Below are positions 15,624-24,482 of a stretch of 64,000 bases of DNA, in pieces (within the stretch, counting starts at the first letter, position 1; each line of letters starts with the position of its first letter). Under the pieces are notes generated by a model. The model did not search any database and was not told where the DNA came from. It worked only from the letters and a program-made list of their open reading frames with translations. This DNA comes from Lachnotalea sp. AF33-28 (GTDB taxonomy: Bacteria > Bacillota > Clostridia > Lachnospirales > Lachnospiraceae): the NCBI RefSeq assembly GCF_003477885.1, contig NZ_QUEE01000007.1, forward strand, positions 124,001 through 188,000, read 5' to 3'. Both the position numbers and the translations under genes were made by a program.

Positions 15624-18554
15624 ATGACATATTCAATACCGGAAAGCTATGAACTGGTAAAGCAGGAAACGTTAAAGGAACTGAATTCGGAGGCCTATAT
15701 CTTAAGGCATAAAAAGAGCGGAGCAAGGCTTTTTCTGCTCTCCAACGATGATGAAAACAAGGTGTTCACGATCGGATTCCGCACGCCGCCCGAAGACAGC
15801 ACCGGGCTGCCTCATATTCTGGAGCACTGCGTGCTCTGCGGGTCGGATAAATATCCGGTGAAGGATCCGTTTGTGGAACTGGTGAAGGGAAGCCTCAACA
15901 CCTTTTTAAATGCCATGACCTATCCGGATAAAACGGTCTATCCGGTGGCCAGCTGTAACGACAAGGATTTTCAGAACCTGATGGATGTTTATCTGGACGC
16001 GGTTTTTCATCCCAACATCTATCAGAACAAAATGATTTTCCAGCAGGAGGGCTGGCACTACGAGCTGGAGTCCGAGGATGCGCCGCTTAAGATCAACGGC
16101 GTCGTATATAATGAGATGAAGGGCGCTTTTTCCTCACCGGAGAGCGTGCTGGAGCGTTTTACGGACAGACTTCTGTTCCCCGATACCCCCTACTGCTTTG
16201 AATCGGGCGGAGATCCGGACGATATTCCCAATCTGACCTATGAACAGTTCCTTGCGTTTCACAGCAGGTATTATCACCCTTCCAACAGCTATATTTATCT
16301 GTATGGCAACATGGATATGGAGGAGAAGCTGCGCTATCTGGACGAATGCTGCTTAAGCCATTACGACAGCATCGAGGTCGATTCCGCCATCGCTATGCAG
16401 AAACCCTTTGACCGTATGGCGGAGGCTGTGATTTCCTATCCGATCACGGATGAGGAACCGGAGGAAAACGCTACCTACCTGTCTCTTAATATGGTGACCG
16501 GCACCGATCTGGACCGCACGCTTTATATCGCGTTTCAGATACTGGAGTATGCGCTTTTGGGGGCGCCGGGAGCGCCGTTAAAGCAGGCGGTGCTGGACGC
16601 CGGCATCGGTAAGGATGTTTACGGCGGATATGAAAACGGCATGCTGCAGCCCTATTTTAATATAACGGCCAAGAATACGGAGGCTTCCCGCAAGGAAGAG
16701 TTTGTAACCGTTGTGGATCAGACTCTGCGCAGGCTGGCAAAGGAAGGCTTAAACCGTAAATCGCTGCTTGCCGGCATCAATTATTTTGAATTTAAGTACA
16801 GGGAGGCGGATTTTGGCAGCTATCCCAAGGGGCTGATGTACGGCCTGCAGTGTTTTGACAGCTGGCTGTATGACGAAACCGACCCTATGATGCACCTGAA
16901 ATACGAGGATACCTTTGCTATGCTGAAAGAAAAGGCGGATCAGGGGTACTTCGAAGAGCTGATCCGGCAATATCTGCTGGATAATCCTCACAGCGCTCTG
17001 ATCGCTGCCGTGCCGGAGAAAGGCCTGCAGGCGAAGAAGGATGCGGCGTTATCCGAACAGCTGGCCGATTATAAGGCGGGCCTTTCGCCGGAAACCATAA
17101 AACAGCTGGTGAAGGAGACCAAAGCGCTGAAAGAGTATCAGGAGATCCCCTCGCCGCAGTCCGACCTGGAAAAGATCCCGATGCTGAAAAGGGAGGATAT
17201 CCGCAGGGAAGCGGAGCCGCTTTACAATGATGAGCGGGAAATCGGCGGCCTGAAGGTGCTGCATCACAATATGTTTACATCCGGCATCGGCTATCTGCGC
17301 CTGATTTTTGATACGAAGAATCTGGACGAAGAGGATCTTTTGTATCTGGGACTGCTTAAGAGTGTGCTGGGATATGTGAATACGGAGAATTATACCTATC
17401 AGGATCTGTTTGACGAGATCAATATCCATACCGGCGGCATTGTGACAGGTGTCTCCGTGTATGCGGACAGCAAGGATCCGGACGCATTTACGGGCACGTT
17501 TGAAGTGCATGCCAAGGCTTTGTATGATAAAATCGGTTTTGCGCTGCAGATGGTGAGGGAGATTCTCTGCTCATCCAGACTGGATGACGAAAAGAGGCTG
17601 TATGAGATCATTGCGCAGATGAAGTCACGTTCACAGGTCCGTTTAAACCAGGCCAGCCATTCCGCGGCGGTGCTGCGCGCCACGGCCTACGATTCACCGT
17701 CCGCGTATTTCAGCGACCTGACAGGGGGGATCGCCCTCTATCAGTTCATCGAGGAGCTGGAAAGCCATTTTGATGAGCGTAAGGAGGAGATGGTGCGCTC
17801 GATGCAGGATGTGATCAGCCGCCTGTTCACACCGGATAATCTGATGGTGAGCTACACGGCCGATGACGACGGCTACCGCAGCCTCATCGAACCGTTAAGA
17901 GAGTTTAAGAAGAGCCTTTGCGGATGCCTGGAAGAAAAGGATACAAGCCAGGAGATCCCTTATCATCTCTGCCGCAGAAATGAGGGCTTTAAAACATCCT
18001 CCCAGGTGCAGTATGTGGCGCGCACAGGCAATTTCGTGCGGGCCGGATATTCCTACACCGGCGCGCTGAAGATTCTCAAGGTGATTCTTAACTATGACTA
18101 TCTCTGGATTAATCTTAGGGTAAAGGGCGGCGCATACGGATGCATGAGCGGATTTTCCAGAAACGGGGAGAGCTATTTTGTATCCTACCGCGATCCGAAT
18201 CTGGCGGAAACCGACCGTGTCTATGAAGGCATTCCCGAATACCTGCGCGGATTTACGGTGGAAGAGCGCGATATGACCAAGTATATCATCGGTACGGTCA
18301 GCGATATGGACATACCGAAAAATCCGGCGGCGAAGGGAGCCAGATCCCTCGCGGCCTATATGACAAATGTAAGCTATGAGATGCTGCAGAGAGAGCGCGA
18401 CCAGGTGCTTGGCGCCGGTCAGGAGGACATCCGGGCGCTGGCCGGCCTGACCGCGGCGGTGCTGGATGACGGAAATCTCTGTGTGATCGGCAATGACAGC
18501 AAGATAGAGGAAAGCCGTGAACTGTTTACGGAAGTGAAGAATCTGTTCCGCTAG
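15624..18554 (+). CDS. M16C-family zinc metalloprotease (PreP/insulinase type)
   Basis: A 976-residue cytoplasmic peptidase of the presequence-protease subfamily. The inverted zinc motif HxxEH is HILEH at residues 64-68, within GLPHILEHCVLCGSDKYPVKDPF. The second metal glutamate is expected in the NGVVYNEMKGAFSSPE block. The two halves are homologous M16 units linked in one chain, as in PreP and the Plasmodium falcilysin group, which clear short unstructured peptides. The C-terminal part keeps the RVKGGAYGC motif. No signal peptide is seen, so it should degrade peptides inside the cell. Confidence 0.92.
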   Translation: MTYSIPESYELVKQETLKELNSEAYILRHKKSGARLFLLSNDDENKVFTIGFRTPPEDSTGLPHILEHCVLCGSDKYPVKDPFVELVKGSLNTFLNAMTYPDKTVYPVASCNDKDFQNLMDVYLDAVFHPNIYQNKMIFQQEGWHYELESEDAPLKINGVVYNEMKGAFSSPESVLERFTDRLLFPDTPYCFESGGDPDDIPNLTYEQFLAFHSRYYHPSNSYIYLYGNMDMEEKLRYLDECCLSHYDSIEVDSAIAMQKPFDRMAEAVISYPITDEEPEENATYLSLNMVTGTDLDRTLYIAFQILEYALLGAPGAPLKQAVLDAGIGKDVYGGYENGMLQPYFNITAKNTEASRKEEFVTVVDQTLRRLAKEGLNRKSLLAGINYFEFKYREADFGSYPKGLMYGLQCFDSWLYDETDPMMHLKYEDTFAMLKEKADQGYFEELIRQYLLDNPHSALIAAVPEKGLQAKKDAALSEQLADYKAGLSPETIKQLVKETKALKEYQEIPSPQSDLEKIPMLKREDIRREAEPLYNDEREIGGLKVLHHNMFTSGIGYLRLIFDTKNLDEEDLLYLGLLKSVLGYVNTENYTYQDLFDEINIHTGGIVTGVSVYADSKDPDAFTGTFEVHAKALYDKIGFALQMVREILCSSRLDDEKRLYEIIAQMKSRSQVRLNQASHSAAVLRATAYDSPSAYFSDLTGGIALYQFIEELESHFDERKEEMVRSMQDVISRLFTPDNLMVSYTADDDGYRSLIEPLREFKKSLCGCLEEKDTSQEIPYHLCRRNEGFKTSSQVQYVARTGNFVRAGYSYTGALKILKVILNYDYLWINLRVKGGAYGCMSGFSRNGESYFVSYRDPNLAETDRVYEGIPEYLRGFTVEERDMTKYIIGTVSDMDIPKNPAAKGARSLAAYMTNVSYEMLQRERDQVLGAGQEDIRALAGLTAAVLDDGNLCVIGNDSKIEESRELFTEVKNLFR

Positions 18555-18687
18555 AGCGCTTTGGGCAGGGCTGCTTGGCTGAATTTAATCCGGTCAGCAT
18601 GATGAATTGATATATGCTCCGGATTATTCGGTGGAGAACCAAGGGATTACACTTTCGTGGAATTCAAAATAAGCACAACAACAGGCT

Positions 18688-18719
18688 TGCGGCAGCTTAA
18701 CCGTAATGGGGCTGCCGCA
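18688..18719 (+). promoter_or_regulatory. Hairpin directly in front of the era ribosome binding site
   Basis: A perfect 9-bp stem TGCGGCAGC/GCTGCCGCA with a 14-base loop ends 3 bases before the GGAG of era (18722-18725). It has no T tract. It may stabilise the upstream mRNA end or affect era translation. Confidence 0.4.
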
Positions 18720-18732
18720 GAACGGAGTACGA

Positions 18733-19638
18733 ATGAACAAGGAATTTAAATCGGGGTTTGCCACGCTGATCGGCAGGCCCAATGTCGGAAAATCCACACT
18801 GATGAACCATCTGATCGGGCAGAAAATCGCGATCACCAGCAATAAGCCTCAAACCACGAGAAACCGTATACAGACGATGTATACGGATGAGGACTGTCAA
18901 ATCATTTTTGTGGATACGCCCGGCATTCATAAAGCAAAAAATAAGCTGGGTACCTATATGGTGGATGTGGCGGAGCACACGATGGGGGAAGTGGATGTGA
19001 TCCTGTGGCTGGTGGAGCCCACCACCTTTATCGGGGCTGGAGAGCGCCATATCCTTCAGCAGCTGAAACAGGTGAAGACGCCGGTGATTCTGATCATCAA
19101 CAAGATCGATACGGTAAAGAAGGAAGAGGTGCTCAAATTCATCGATGTGTACCGCCGGGAATACGATTTTGCGGAGATCATCCCCGTATCCGCTTTAAAG
19201 GAAATGAACCTGGACTCGGTGATTTCATCCGTGAAGAAATACCTGCCTTACGGGCCCATGTACTATGATGAGGACACGGTGACGGACCAGCCCATGCGCC
19301 AGATCGTGGCGGAGCTGATTCGGGAAAAGGCGCTGCGGCTGCTCTCCGATGAGATCCCTCACGGCATCGCGGTCACTGTGGAGAAGATGTCGGAGAGACA
19401 GGACGGCCTGTTTGACATCGAGGCCACCATTGTCTGCGAGCGGGATTCTCATAAGGGGATCATCATCGGCAAGGGAGGCGCTATGCTGAAAAAGATCGGC
19501 AGCAGCGCCCGCACAGAAATTGAAAATATGATGGAAGCCAGGGTGAACCTCCAGCTGTGGGTAAAGGTGCGCAAGGAATGGCGGGACAGCGATTTGTACC
19601 TGAAGAACTACGGCTACCATCCCAATGATAACAGGTGA
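18733..19638 (+). CDS. era: GTPase Era
   Basis: A 301-residue GTPase that binds 16S rRNA and assists 30S subunit assembly. G motifs: GRPNVGKS (residues 14-21), VDTPGIH, and NKID, followed by a C-terminal KH domain with GIIIGKGGAMLKKIG. The start is ATG 18733 (MNKEFKSGFATLIG), six bases behind GGAG; an in-frame ATG 27 bases upstream lies inside a hairpin and has no site. It is directly followed by recO, the usual order in Firmicutes. Confidence 0.95.
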   Translation: MNKEFKSGFATLIGRPNVGKSTLMNHLIGQKIAITSNKPQTTRNRIQTMYTDEDCQIIFVDTPGIHKAKNKLGTYMVDVAEHTMGEVDVILWLVEPTTFIGAGERHILQQLKQVKTPVILIINKIDTVKKEEVLKFIDVYRREYDFAEIIPVSALKEMNLDSVISSVKKYLPYGPMYYDEDTVTDQPMRQIVAELIREKALRLLSDEIPHGIAVTVEKMSERQDGLFDIEATIVCERDSHKGIIIGKGGAMLKKIGSSARTEIENMMEARVNLQLWVKVRKEWRDSDLYLKNYGYHPNDNR

Positions 19639-19643
19639 TCTGA

Positions 19644-20291
19644 TTGAGTGATTTCATCACATTGCAGGGAATGGTGCTCTCCACCATGCCCATCGGAGAT
19701 TTTGACAAACGGCTGGTGATGCTGACAAGAGAGCGGGGCAAGATTACCGCCTTCGCCAGAGGCGCCCGCAAACAGAACAGCCCGCTTCTTGCCGGCTGCA
19801 ATCCCTTTGTATTCGGGGAAGTGAGCCTGTTTGAAGGCAGATCCTCCTATACCCTCCGCTCCATTGAGATCACCAAATATTTCGAGGAGCTGGGACAGGA
19901 TCTGGAGCTGATGTGTTATGCGTCCTATTTTGCGGAATATACGGATTATTACACCAGGGAGAACATAGACGGCACGCTGATGCTCAAACTGATGTATCAG
20001 ACACTGCGTGCGCTGCTTAATAAGAGCATCCCCAATCCGCTGGTACGCCTGATTTTTGAGATGAAGGCGATGGTGATTAACGGCGAATACAGCGACAGGC
20101 TGCCCTGCGCGGTGTGCGGTGATACGAAATACACGCTGGAGTATATCATCACTTCACCGGTGGAAAAGCTTTATACCTTTGTGGTCTCAGACCAGGTACA
20201 GAAGGAGCTGCGTGAATGTGTGCAGGCATTTCAGAATATGTACATAGACCGCCGCTTCAAATCTCTGGAAGTTCTGGATACCATATTGTAA
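19644..20291 (+). CDS. recO: DNA repair protein RecO, rather short
   Basis: RecO mediates loading of RecA onto SSB-coated DNA in the RecFOR pathway and anneals single strands. This 215-residue protein starts at TTG 19644, five bases after the era stop. The OB-fold region (GMVLSTMPIGDFDKRLVMLTRERGKITAFARGAR) is complete, then the helical domain and a C-terminal part with CAVCG that keeps half of the usual four-cysteine zinc site. RecO is typically 240-255 residues, so the C-terminus is about 30 residues short. No frameshift is evident; it ends at TAA. Confidence 0.92.
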   Translation: MSDFITLQGMVLSTMPIGDFDKRLVMLTRERGKITAFARGARKQNSPLLAGCNPFVFGEVSLFEGRSSYTLRSIEITKYFEELGQDLELMCYASYFAEYTDYYTRENIDGTLMLKLMYQTLRALLNKSIPNPLVRLIFEMKAMVINGEYSDRLPCAVCGDTKYTLEYIITSPVEKLYTFVVSDQVQKELRECVQAFQNMYIDRRFKSLEVLDTIL

Positions 20292-20312
20292 CAATTTGCA
20301 ACACTTTTGTTA

Positions 20313-20341
20313 TTGAAATTATGACAGAAAGCGTATACAAT
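20313..20341 (+). promoter_or_regulatory. Sigma-A type promoter upstream of the 20441 lipoprotein
   Basis: TTGAAA (20313-20318), a 17-base spacer and TACAAT (20336-20341), about 100 bases before the start codon. Confidence 0.65.
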
Positions 20342-20440
20342 AGGGAGTGATCCTGTATTGCAACCTGCTCGTGTGTTCGCAGTGACTGCGGCAGCGGACG
20401 GCAAGCGGTGCGGGCACGATATGCAGAAGAGAGGTATACT

Positions 20441-21070
20441 ATGAAAAAATCAGGCTTATTGATATCCCTGTTGCTCATCGCAGTTCTGTTGGCAAGCTGC
20501 AGTAAAAAAGAAAAATTTGAACCGACCAAGACCAGCGTATATGTAAAGCAGGACGGTACCGTTGTGGAAGCTTTGTTTGATACACTGGAAGGGGAAAATG
20601 AGGACGCGGCTTCCTTAAAGAGTTTTGTGGAGCAGAGCGTGATCCAGTATAATTCCGAGCGGGCAGGCGTTTCTTCCGCTTATAAGGGTACCGATGAGGA
20701 GACTGTTTATCCGGTCAATATCCAGAAGCTGGAGATCAAAGGCGGCAATGTGACTCTGTTTTTGGAGTATCAGAGCGGGACGGATTACGATTCCTTTAAT
20801 TTAAACCGCGGCCTGGTGTCCGATCTATCCCTACAGTCGGTGATTGACGCCACAATTCCGGATAATATGGTGAGTGTGAAGGACGGAGTTCCGGCAGATG
20901 CCAACACCATCCGTAAGAATAAAAAATATTATGCGCTGACCTTATACGGCGAAGCCAATATACAGGTTGAGGGAAAGGTGCTGTACGCCTCCTCCAATGT
21001 GAAGGTGCTTTCAAACAGCCAGGTATCCATCAGTGCCGCTGATGAACCTGCCTGTATTGTATTTGAATAA
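20441..21070 (+). CDS. Lipoprotein of unknown function
   Basis: A 209-residue predicted lipoprotein whose signal peptide ends in LLASC with Cys20. The start is ATG 20441 (MKKSG), behind AGAGAGG. The mature part has mixed alpha/beta segments with no motif that I recognise (TSVYVKQDGTVVEALFDTLE, NVTLFLEYQSG, YYALTLYGEANIQV). The repeated phrase on a conserved ASSNVKVLSNSQVSISAADEPACIVFE end is compatible with a beta domain. It lies between recO and glyS with its own promoter and could be co-transcribed with glyS, 57 bases downstream. Confidence 0.7.
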   Translation: MKKSGLLISLLLIAVLLASCSKKEKFEPTKTSVYVKQDGTVVEALFDTLEGENEDAASLKSFVEQSVIQYNSERAGVSSAYKGTDEETVYPVNIQKLEIKGGNVTLFLEYQSGTDYDSFNLNRGLVSDLSLQSVIDATIPDNMVSVKDGVPADANTIRKNKKYYALTLYGEANIQVEGKVLYASSNVKVLSNSQVSISAADEPACIVFE

Positions 21071-21127
21071 AAGCGGCGAGGGGACGGCAGAGGTCCCGGA
21101 TCAGAATGAAAAAGTGAGGTTGTATTC

Positions 21128-22522
21128 ATGGAAAAGACGATGGACAAAATTGTAGCGCTGGCCAAATCAAGAGGATTTGTATATCCCGGTTCCGAGATTT
21201 ACGGCGGCCTGGCAAACACCTGGGATTACGGCAATCTGGGTGTGGAGCTGAAGAATAATGTGAAAAAGGCGTGGTGGCAGAAATTCGTTCAGGAATCCCC
21301 TTACAATGTGGGTGTGGACTGCGCAATTCTGATGAATTCCCAGACATGGGTGGCTTCCGGCCATCTGGGCGGTTTCTCAGACCCCCTGATGGACTGCAAG
21401 AGCTGCAAGGAGAGATTCCGCGCGGACAAACTGATCGAGGACTTCTGTGAAGAAAACGGCATCGCTCTGGAGGGCTCCGTAGACGGCTGGTCCCAGGAGC
21501 AGATGATGGATTTCATCAAAGAGCATAATGTGCCCTGTCCTACCTGCGGCAAGCATGATTTCACCGACATCCGCCAGTTCAACCTGATGTTCAAGACGTT
21601 TCAGGGTGTGACCGAGGATGCGAAAAATACTGTATATTTAAGGCCTGAGACAGCACAGGGCATTTTCGTGAATTTCAAAAATGTACAGAGAACCTCCCGC
21701 AAGAAGATTCCCTTCGGCATCGGCCAGATCGGAAAATCCTTCCGCAACGAGATCACACCGGGCAACTTCACCTTCCGTACCAGAGAGTTTGAGCAGATGG
21801 AGCTGGAATTTTTCTGCGAGCCCGGCACCGATCTGGAGTGGTTCTCTTACTGGAAATCCTTCTGCATCAACTGGCTTAAGGCTCTCGGCATGAAGGAAGA
21901 GGAGATGCGCGCCCGCGATCATTCCGCTGAGGAGCTCTGCTTCTATTCCAAGGCTACCACGGATATCGAATTCCTGTTCCCCTTTGGCTGGGGTGAGCTG
22001 TGGGGCGTGGCGGACAGAACCGATTATGACCTGACCCAGCATCAGAATACCTCCGGTGAGGATATGAGCTATTTTGACGATGAGAAGAAGGAGCGGTATA
22101 TTCCTTATGTCATCGAGCCTTCTCTGGGCGCTGACCGCGTGACGCTGGCCTTCTTGTGCAGCGCTTACGACGAGGAGGAGTTAGAGGGCGGCGATATGAG
22201 AACCGTGCTTCATTTCCATCCCGCCCTTGCGCCGGTAAAGGTAGGCGTGCTGCCGCTGTCTAAGAAGCTCAATGACGGCGCGTGGAAGGTATATGAGGAG
22301 CTTTGCAAATACTATAACTGTGAATTTGACGACAGAGGCAATATCGGCAAGCGCTACCGCAGACAGGACGAGATCGGAACACCGTTCTGTGTGACCTTTG
22401 ATTTTGATTCCGAAACCGATCACGCGGTAACGGTACGTGACCGCGATACGATGGAACAGGTGAGGGTGCCGATTGCGGAGCTGAAAGCGTATTTTGAAGA
22501 TAAGTTCCGGTTTGAATTTTAA
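21128..22522 (+). CDS. glyS: Glycine--tRNA ligase, dimeric type
   Basis: A class II aminoacyl-tRNA synthetase of 464 residues, the alpha2 form shared by Gram-positive bacteria, archaea and eukaryotes, not the alpha2beta2 bacterial form. Motif 2 region: FVNFKNVQRTSRKKIPFGIGQIGKSFRNEITPGNF; the motif 3 glycine-arginine block is in EPSLGADRVTLAFL. A zinc-like cysteine set (CKSCKERFRAD, CPTCGKHDF) occurs in the insertion. The C-terminal anticodon-binding domain covers APVKVGVLPLSKK onward. I looked for a T-box leader between 20292 and 21127 and found none. Confidence 0.96.
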   Translation: MEKTMDKIVALAKSRGFVYPGSEIYGGLANTWDYGNLGVELKNNVKKAWWQKFVQESPYNVGVDCAILMNSQTWVASGHLGGFSDPLMDCKSCKERFRADKLIEDFCEENGIALEGSVDGWSQEQMMDFIKEHNVPCPTCGKHDFTDIRQFNLMFKTFQGVTEDAKNTVYLRPETAQGIFVNFKNVQRTSRKKIPFGIGQIGKSFRNEITPGNFTFRTREFEQMELEFFCEPGTDLEWFSYWKSFCINWLKALGMKEEEMRARDHSAEELCFYSKATTDIEFLFPFGWGELWGVADRTDYDLTQHQNTSGEDMSYFDDEKKERYIPYVIEPSLGADRVTLAFLCSAYDEEELEGGDMRTVLHFHPALAPVKVGVLPLSKKLNDGAWKVYEELCKYYNCEFDDRGNIGKRYRRQDEIGTPFCVTFDFDSETDHAVTVRDRDTMEQVRVPIAELKAYFEDKFRFEF

Positions 22523-22544
22523 TAAATTATATATTGATTGATTT

Positions 22545-22576
22545 AAGGGTCTGGCAATGCTGCCAGACCCTTTTAA
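22545..22576 (+). terminator. Rho-independent terminator of glyS
   Basis: A perfect 12-bp stem (AAGGGTCTGGCA and complement) with loop ATGC, followed by TTTT, 22 bases after the glyS stop. Confidence 0.93.
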
Positions 22577-22649
22577 ATGGATGTATTACAAAAAACATTT
22601 AACAGTTCCGGAGAAAGCCATGCAGTCTCCCCTTTTTACTTAAGAGCCT

Positions 22650-23598
22650 TCATATATCCTCCTCTGTTTTTATGCCATACTCCTGATATAAACAATTTCG
22701 GAATGCCTCGTCGCCGGTTGCACGGAGAAGGTCGTCTGTACGTGAGTCTTGCAGCAGACGTGAAGTTAATTGGACGAAATAATCTTCGCCCTCCTTCCGG
22801 CCCGATTTTCTTCCAAGTTCTGTATAGTATTCTCTGATAGTAGCTTCATCCGATTCTCGCATTTCACGGCATAGGTATTCATAACGCAGGCCTTTGTCAC
22901 GGTTTATTTCCTCAAGTTCATCAACTGCCGCCTCCATGTACTCATTTGTTTTTGCCATATTGGTTAATACCTCCCAATCTTTCGCTGATATCAACTTTGC
23001 CCATCGGTATATGTCAGTTTGCTTTTCTTCTTCCGATGCTTTTTCCAACTGGTTTAAGTATAACATGCGAAGCCCCAGTTTGTCACTATATACCTTCCCG
23101 CTATCCTTCATCAGCCGTACCTTTTCGTAGAAACAATCTGCCTGTTTAAGCTGGAATCCCAGTATGCTGATGTGGATGCACTCTCTCAATAAACAGTATG
23201 TATTTCCTTTCCTGAAATTATCTGCGAACATCTTGCATAAATAGAAAAGCGAGCGTTCCTCCCAGTACGGATAGGGCAAAAGCTGCATTTCTAGATTGAT
23301 TTTTCTCTGATAATTCATATGCACTCTTATATCCAGAATACCCTCCCGGTCCTCCGGGTAATCGCCGTGCAAAAAGGTGTCAGGAAATTCCAGATCAACA
23401 AAGGGCGCTTAAGAGGCCTGTCAACGCTTTCTTGTTGTGGAACGCCTTTTTAAAGGCGAAATCATTGGTCAGGCAGATGTTAAGGGCAGTGTCGCTATTC
23501 GCCAGTTCCCGGATCAGCTGTTCTTTTTCTTTGGTGAGAAATTCAGTACGTCCGCTTGTAACAGATGTTTGGGGTGTCTTTTGTTCGTTTTGTTTCAT
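22650..23598 (-). pseudogene. Rpn-family PD-(D/E)XK nuclease/transposase-like gene, disrupted
   Basis: Two minus-strand frames together form one Rpn (recombination-promoting nuclease, formerly transposase_31-like) protein. The N-terminal part starts at ATG 23598 behind AGGAGGAG and runs through LTNDFAFKKAFHNKKALTGLLSAL, then stops near 23395. The rest resumes in another frame at about 23390 with LEFPDTFLHGDYPEDREGILDIRVHMNYQRKINLEMQLL, containing the catalytic D and E..Q of the nuclease core, and ends at 22650 with an EEYGIKTEEDI-like tail. Compared with intact relatives, about ten codons are missing at the break, with a frame change. A 103-base stretch (23296-23398) recurs at 47126-47228. 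Confidence 0.8.
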
Positions 23599-23637
23599 AC
23601 TGCATACTCCTCCTATAATAGGTATTTTAGGGTGCAA

Positions 23638-24028
23638 AAAGCAGGGAACACTGAAAGAGCAGAGATGGCTTCCGGTTATTTTGCATAAAAAGTGGAAATC
23701 TGGCGGCTGAACTGCCGCGGGGATCAGGAGAATACTCCTGAAAAAAAGAATGAATAGAATTACTGTGTGCTTATCACTTTATCATAATCTTTAAAAATAA
23801 TCAATCCCTGTTTGCAATTCGAGTCGAAAACTGCATCTGCAGTATACTTTATAACGGTTCACGGCTGCCGCTATGCGCGGGACGTTTATGACAGCCGTGA
23901 ACAGACAGTAACCGCAAACCGTGACATTTTGCGGGGATAACCGGATAAATTCTAAACTATAGATTGCTTTTTTGAAAGACCGGCACTTCCACCCATTGTA
24001 TACTGTAAATGTATATAATGAATCGGAC
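23638..24028. other. Non-coding stretch with a long-loop inverted repeat
   Basis: No plausible gene. At 23857-23867 and 23892-23902 there is a perfect 11-bp inverted repeat (GTTCACGGCTG/CAGCCGTGAAC) around a 24-base spacer, followed by a smaller CGCAAA/TTTTGCG pair near 23912-23935. The left part is AT-rich. This is the left junction of the accessory region. Confidence 0.6.
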
Positions 24029-24421
24029 AGAAAGGAAGAGGGTTACTATGAGCAATTGGGAATCACGCCGGATACTTCGACCTATTATGCGTATTATACC
24101 TGCGGAATCCTTGGCAGCTGCCTGATTCAGGACGTGTGGGACAAAGCGGTGTCCGAGGAGGAGAAGATGTTTCCGAAGCAGCAGAATGACAGCGCCAAGC
24201 TTTCTCCTGCTTTTGGATTTACGCTCAATACCGACAATGTTAAGACAGAAGTGACAGCCATAACCAATGTGGAAAATCAGTTTAAATATGGCCTGATCTA
24301 CGGTGAGCTGGATCCCGAGGTATATATTCCGCAGTTTATAGAGGCGTTGGAGGGAGCGGGCATCAATCACGTAATTGCAGAAGCGCAGACACAGCTGGAT
24401 GCATGGGCTGCCGCGAAGTGA
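24029..24421 (+). pseudogene. C-terminal stub of a sugar ABC solute-binding protein
   Basis: About 130 codons match the C-terminal end of the complete solute-binding protein at 32039-33604: TCGILGS aligns with TCGIIGN, GLIYGELDPEVYIP with GLYTGELDPDVYIP, and AEAQTQLDAW with AEAQRQLDAW. The signal peptide, lipobox and about 390 N-terminal residues are missing. The frame is open for some codons further left, but that part has no similarity to the family. It is followed by a strong hairpin and a permease gene, so it is the remnant of the first gene of an lplA-B-C-type module. It cannot bind or deliver substrate. Confidence 0.82.
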
Positions 24422-24439
24422 TAACAGGAAATATCAGGA

Positions 24440-24464
24440 GGGCCCGAAGACATTCTTCGGGCCC
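24440..24464 (+). promoter_or_regulatory. Intercistronic stem-loop between binding-protein stub and permease
   Basis: A perfect 11-bp stem GGGCCCGAAGA/TCTTCGGGCCC with a 3-base loop and no T tract. Such structures between binding-protein and permease genes usually stabilise the upstream mRNA segment or partly stop transcription. Confidence 0.65.
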
Positions 24465-24482
24465 CTCCCACAGGAGAAGAAT

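Noticed and set aside
20292..21127. Possible T-box leader of glyS
   Set aside because: No T-box-like AGGGTGG-ACCGCG block or specifier hairpin is visible; the region holds a lipoprotein gene instead.
24375..24482. N-terminal extension of the first permease
   Set aside because: It overlaps the binding-protein stub and a strong hairpin; ATG 24483 has a good ribosome site and matches the paralogue's length.
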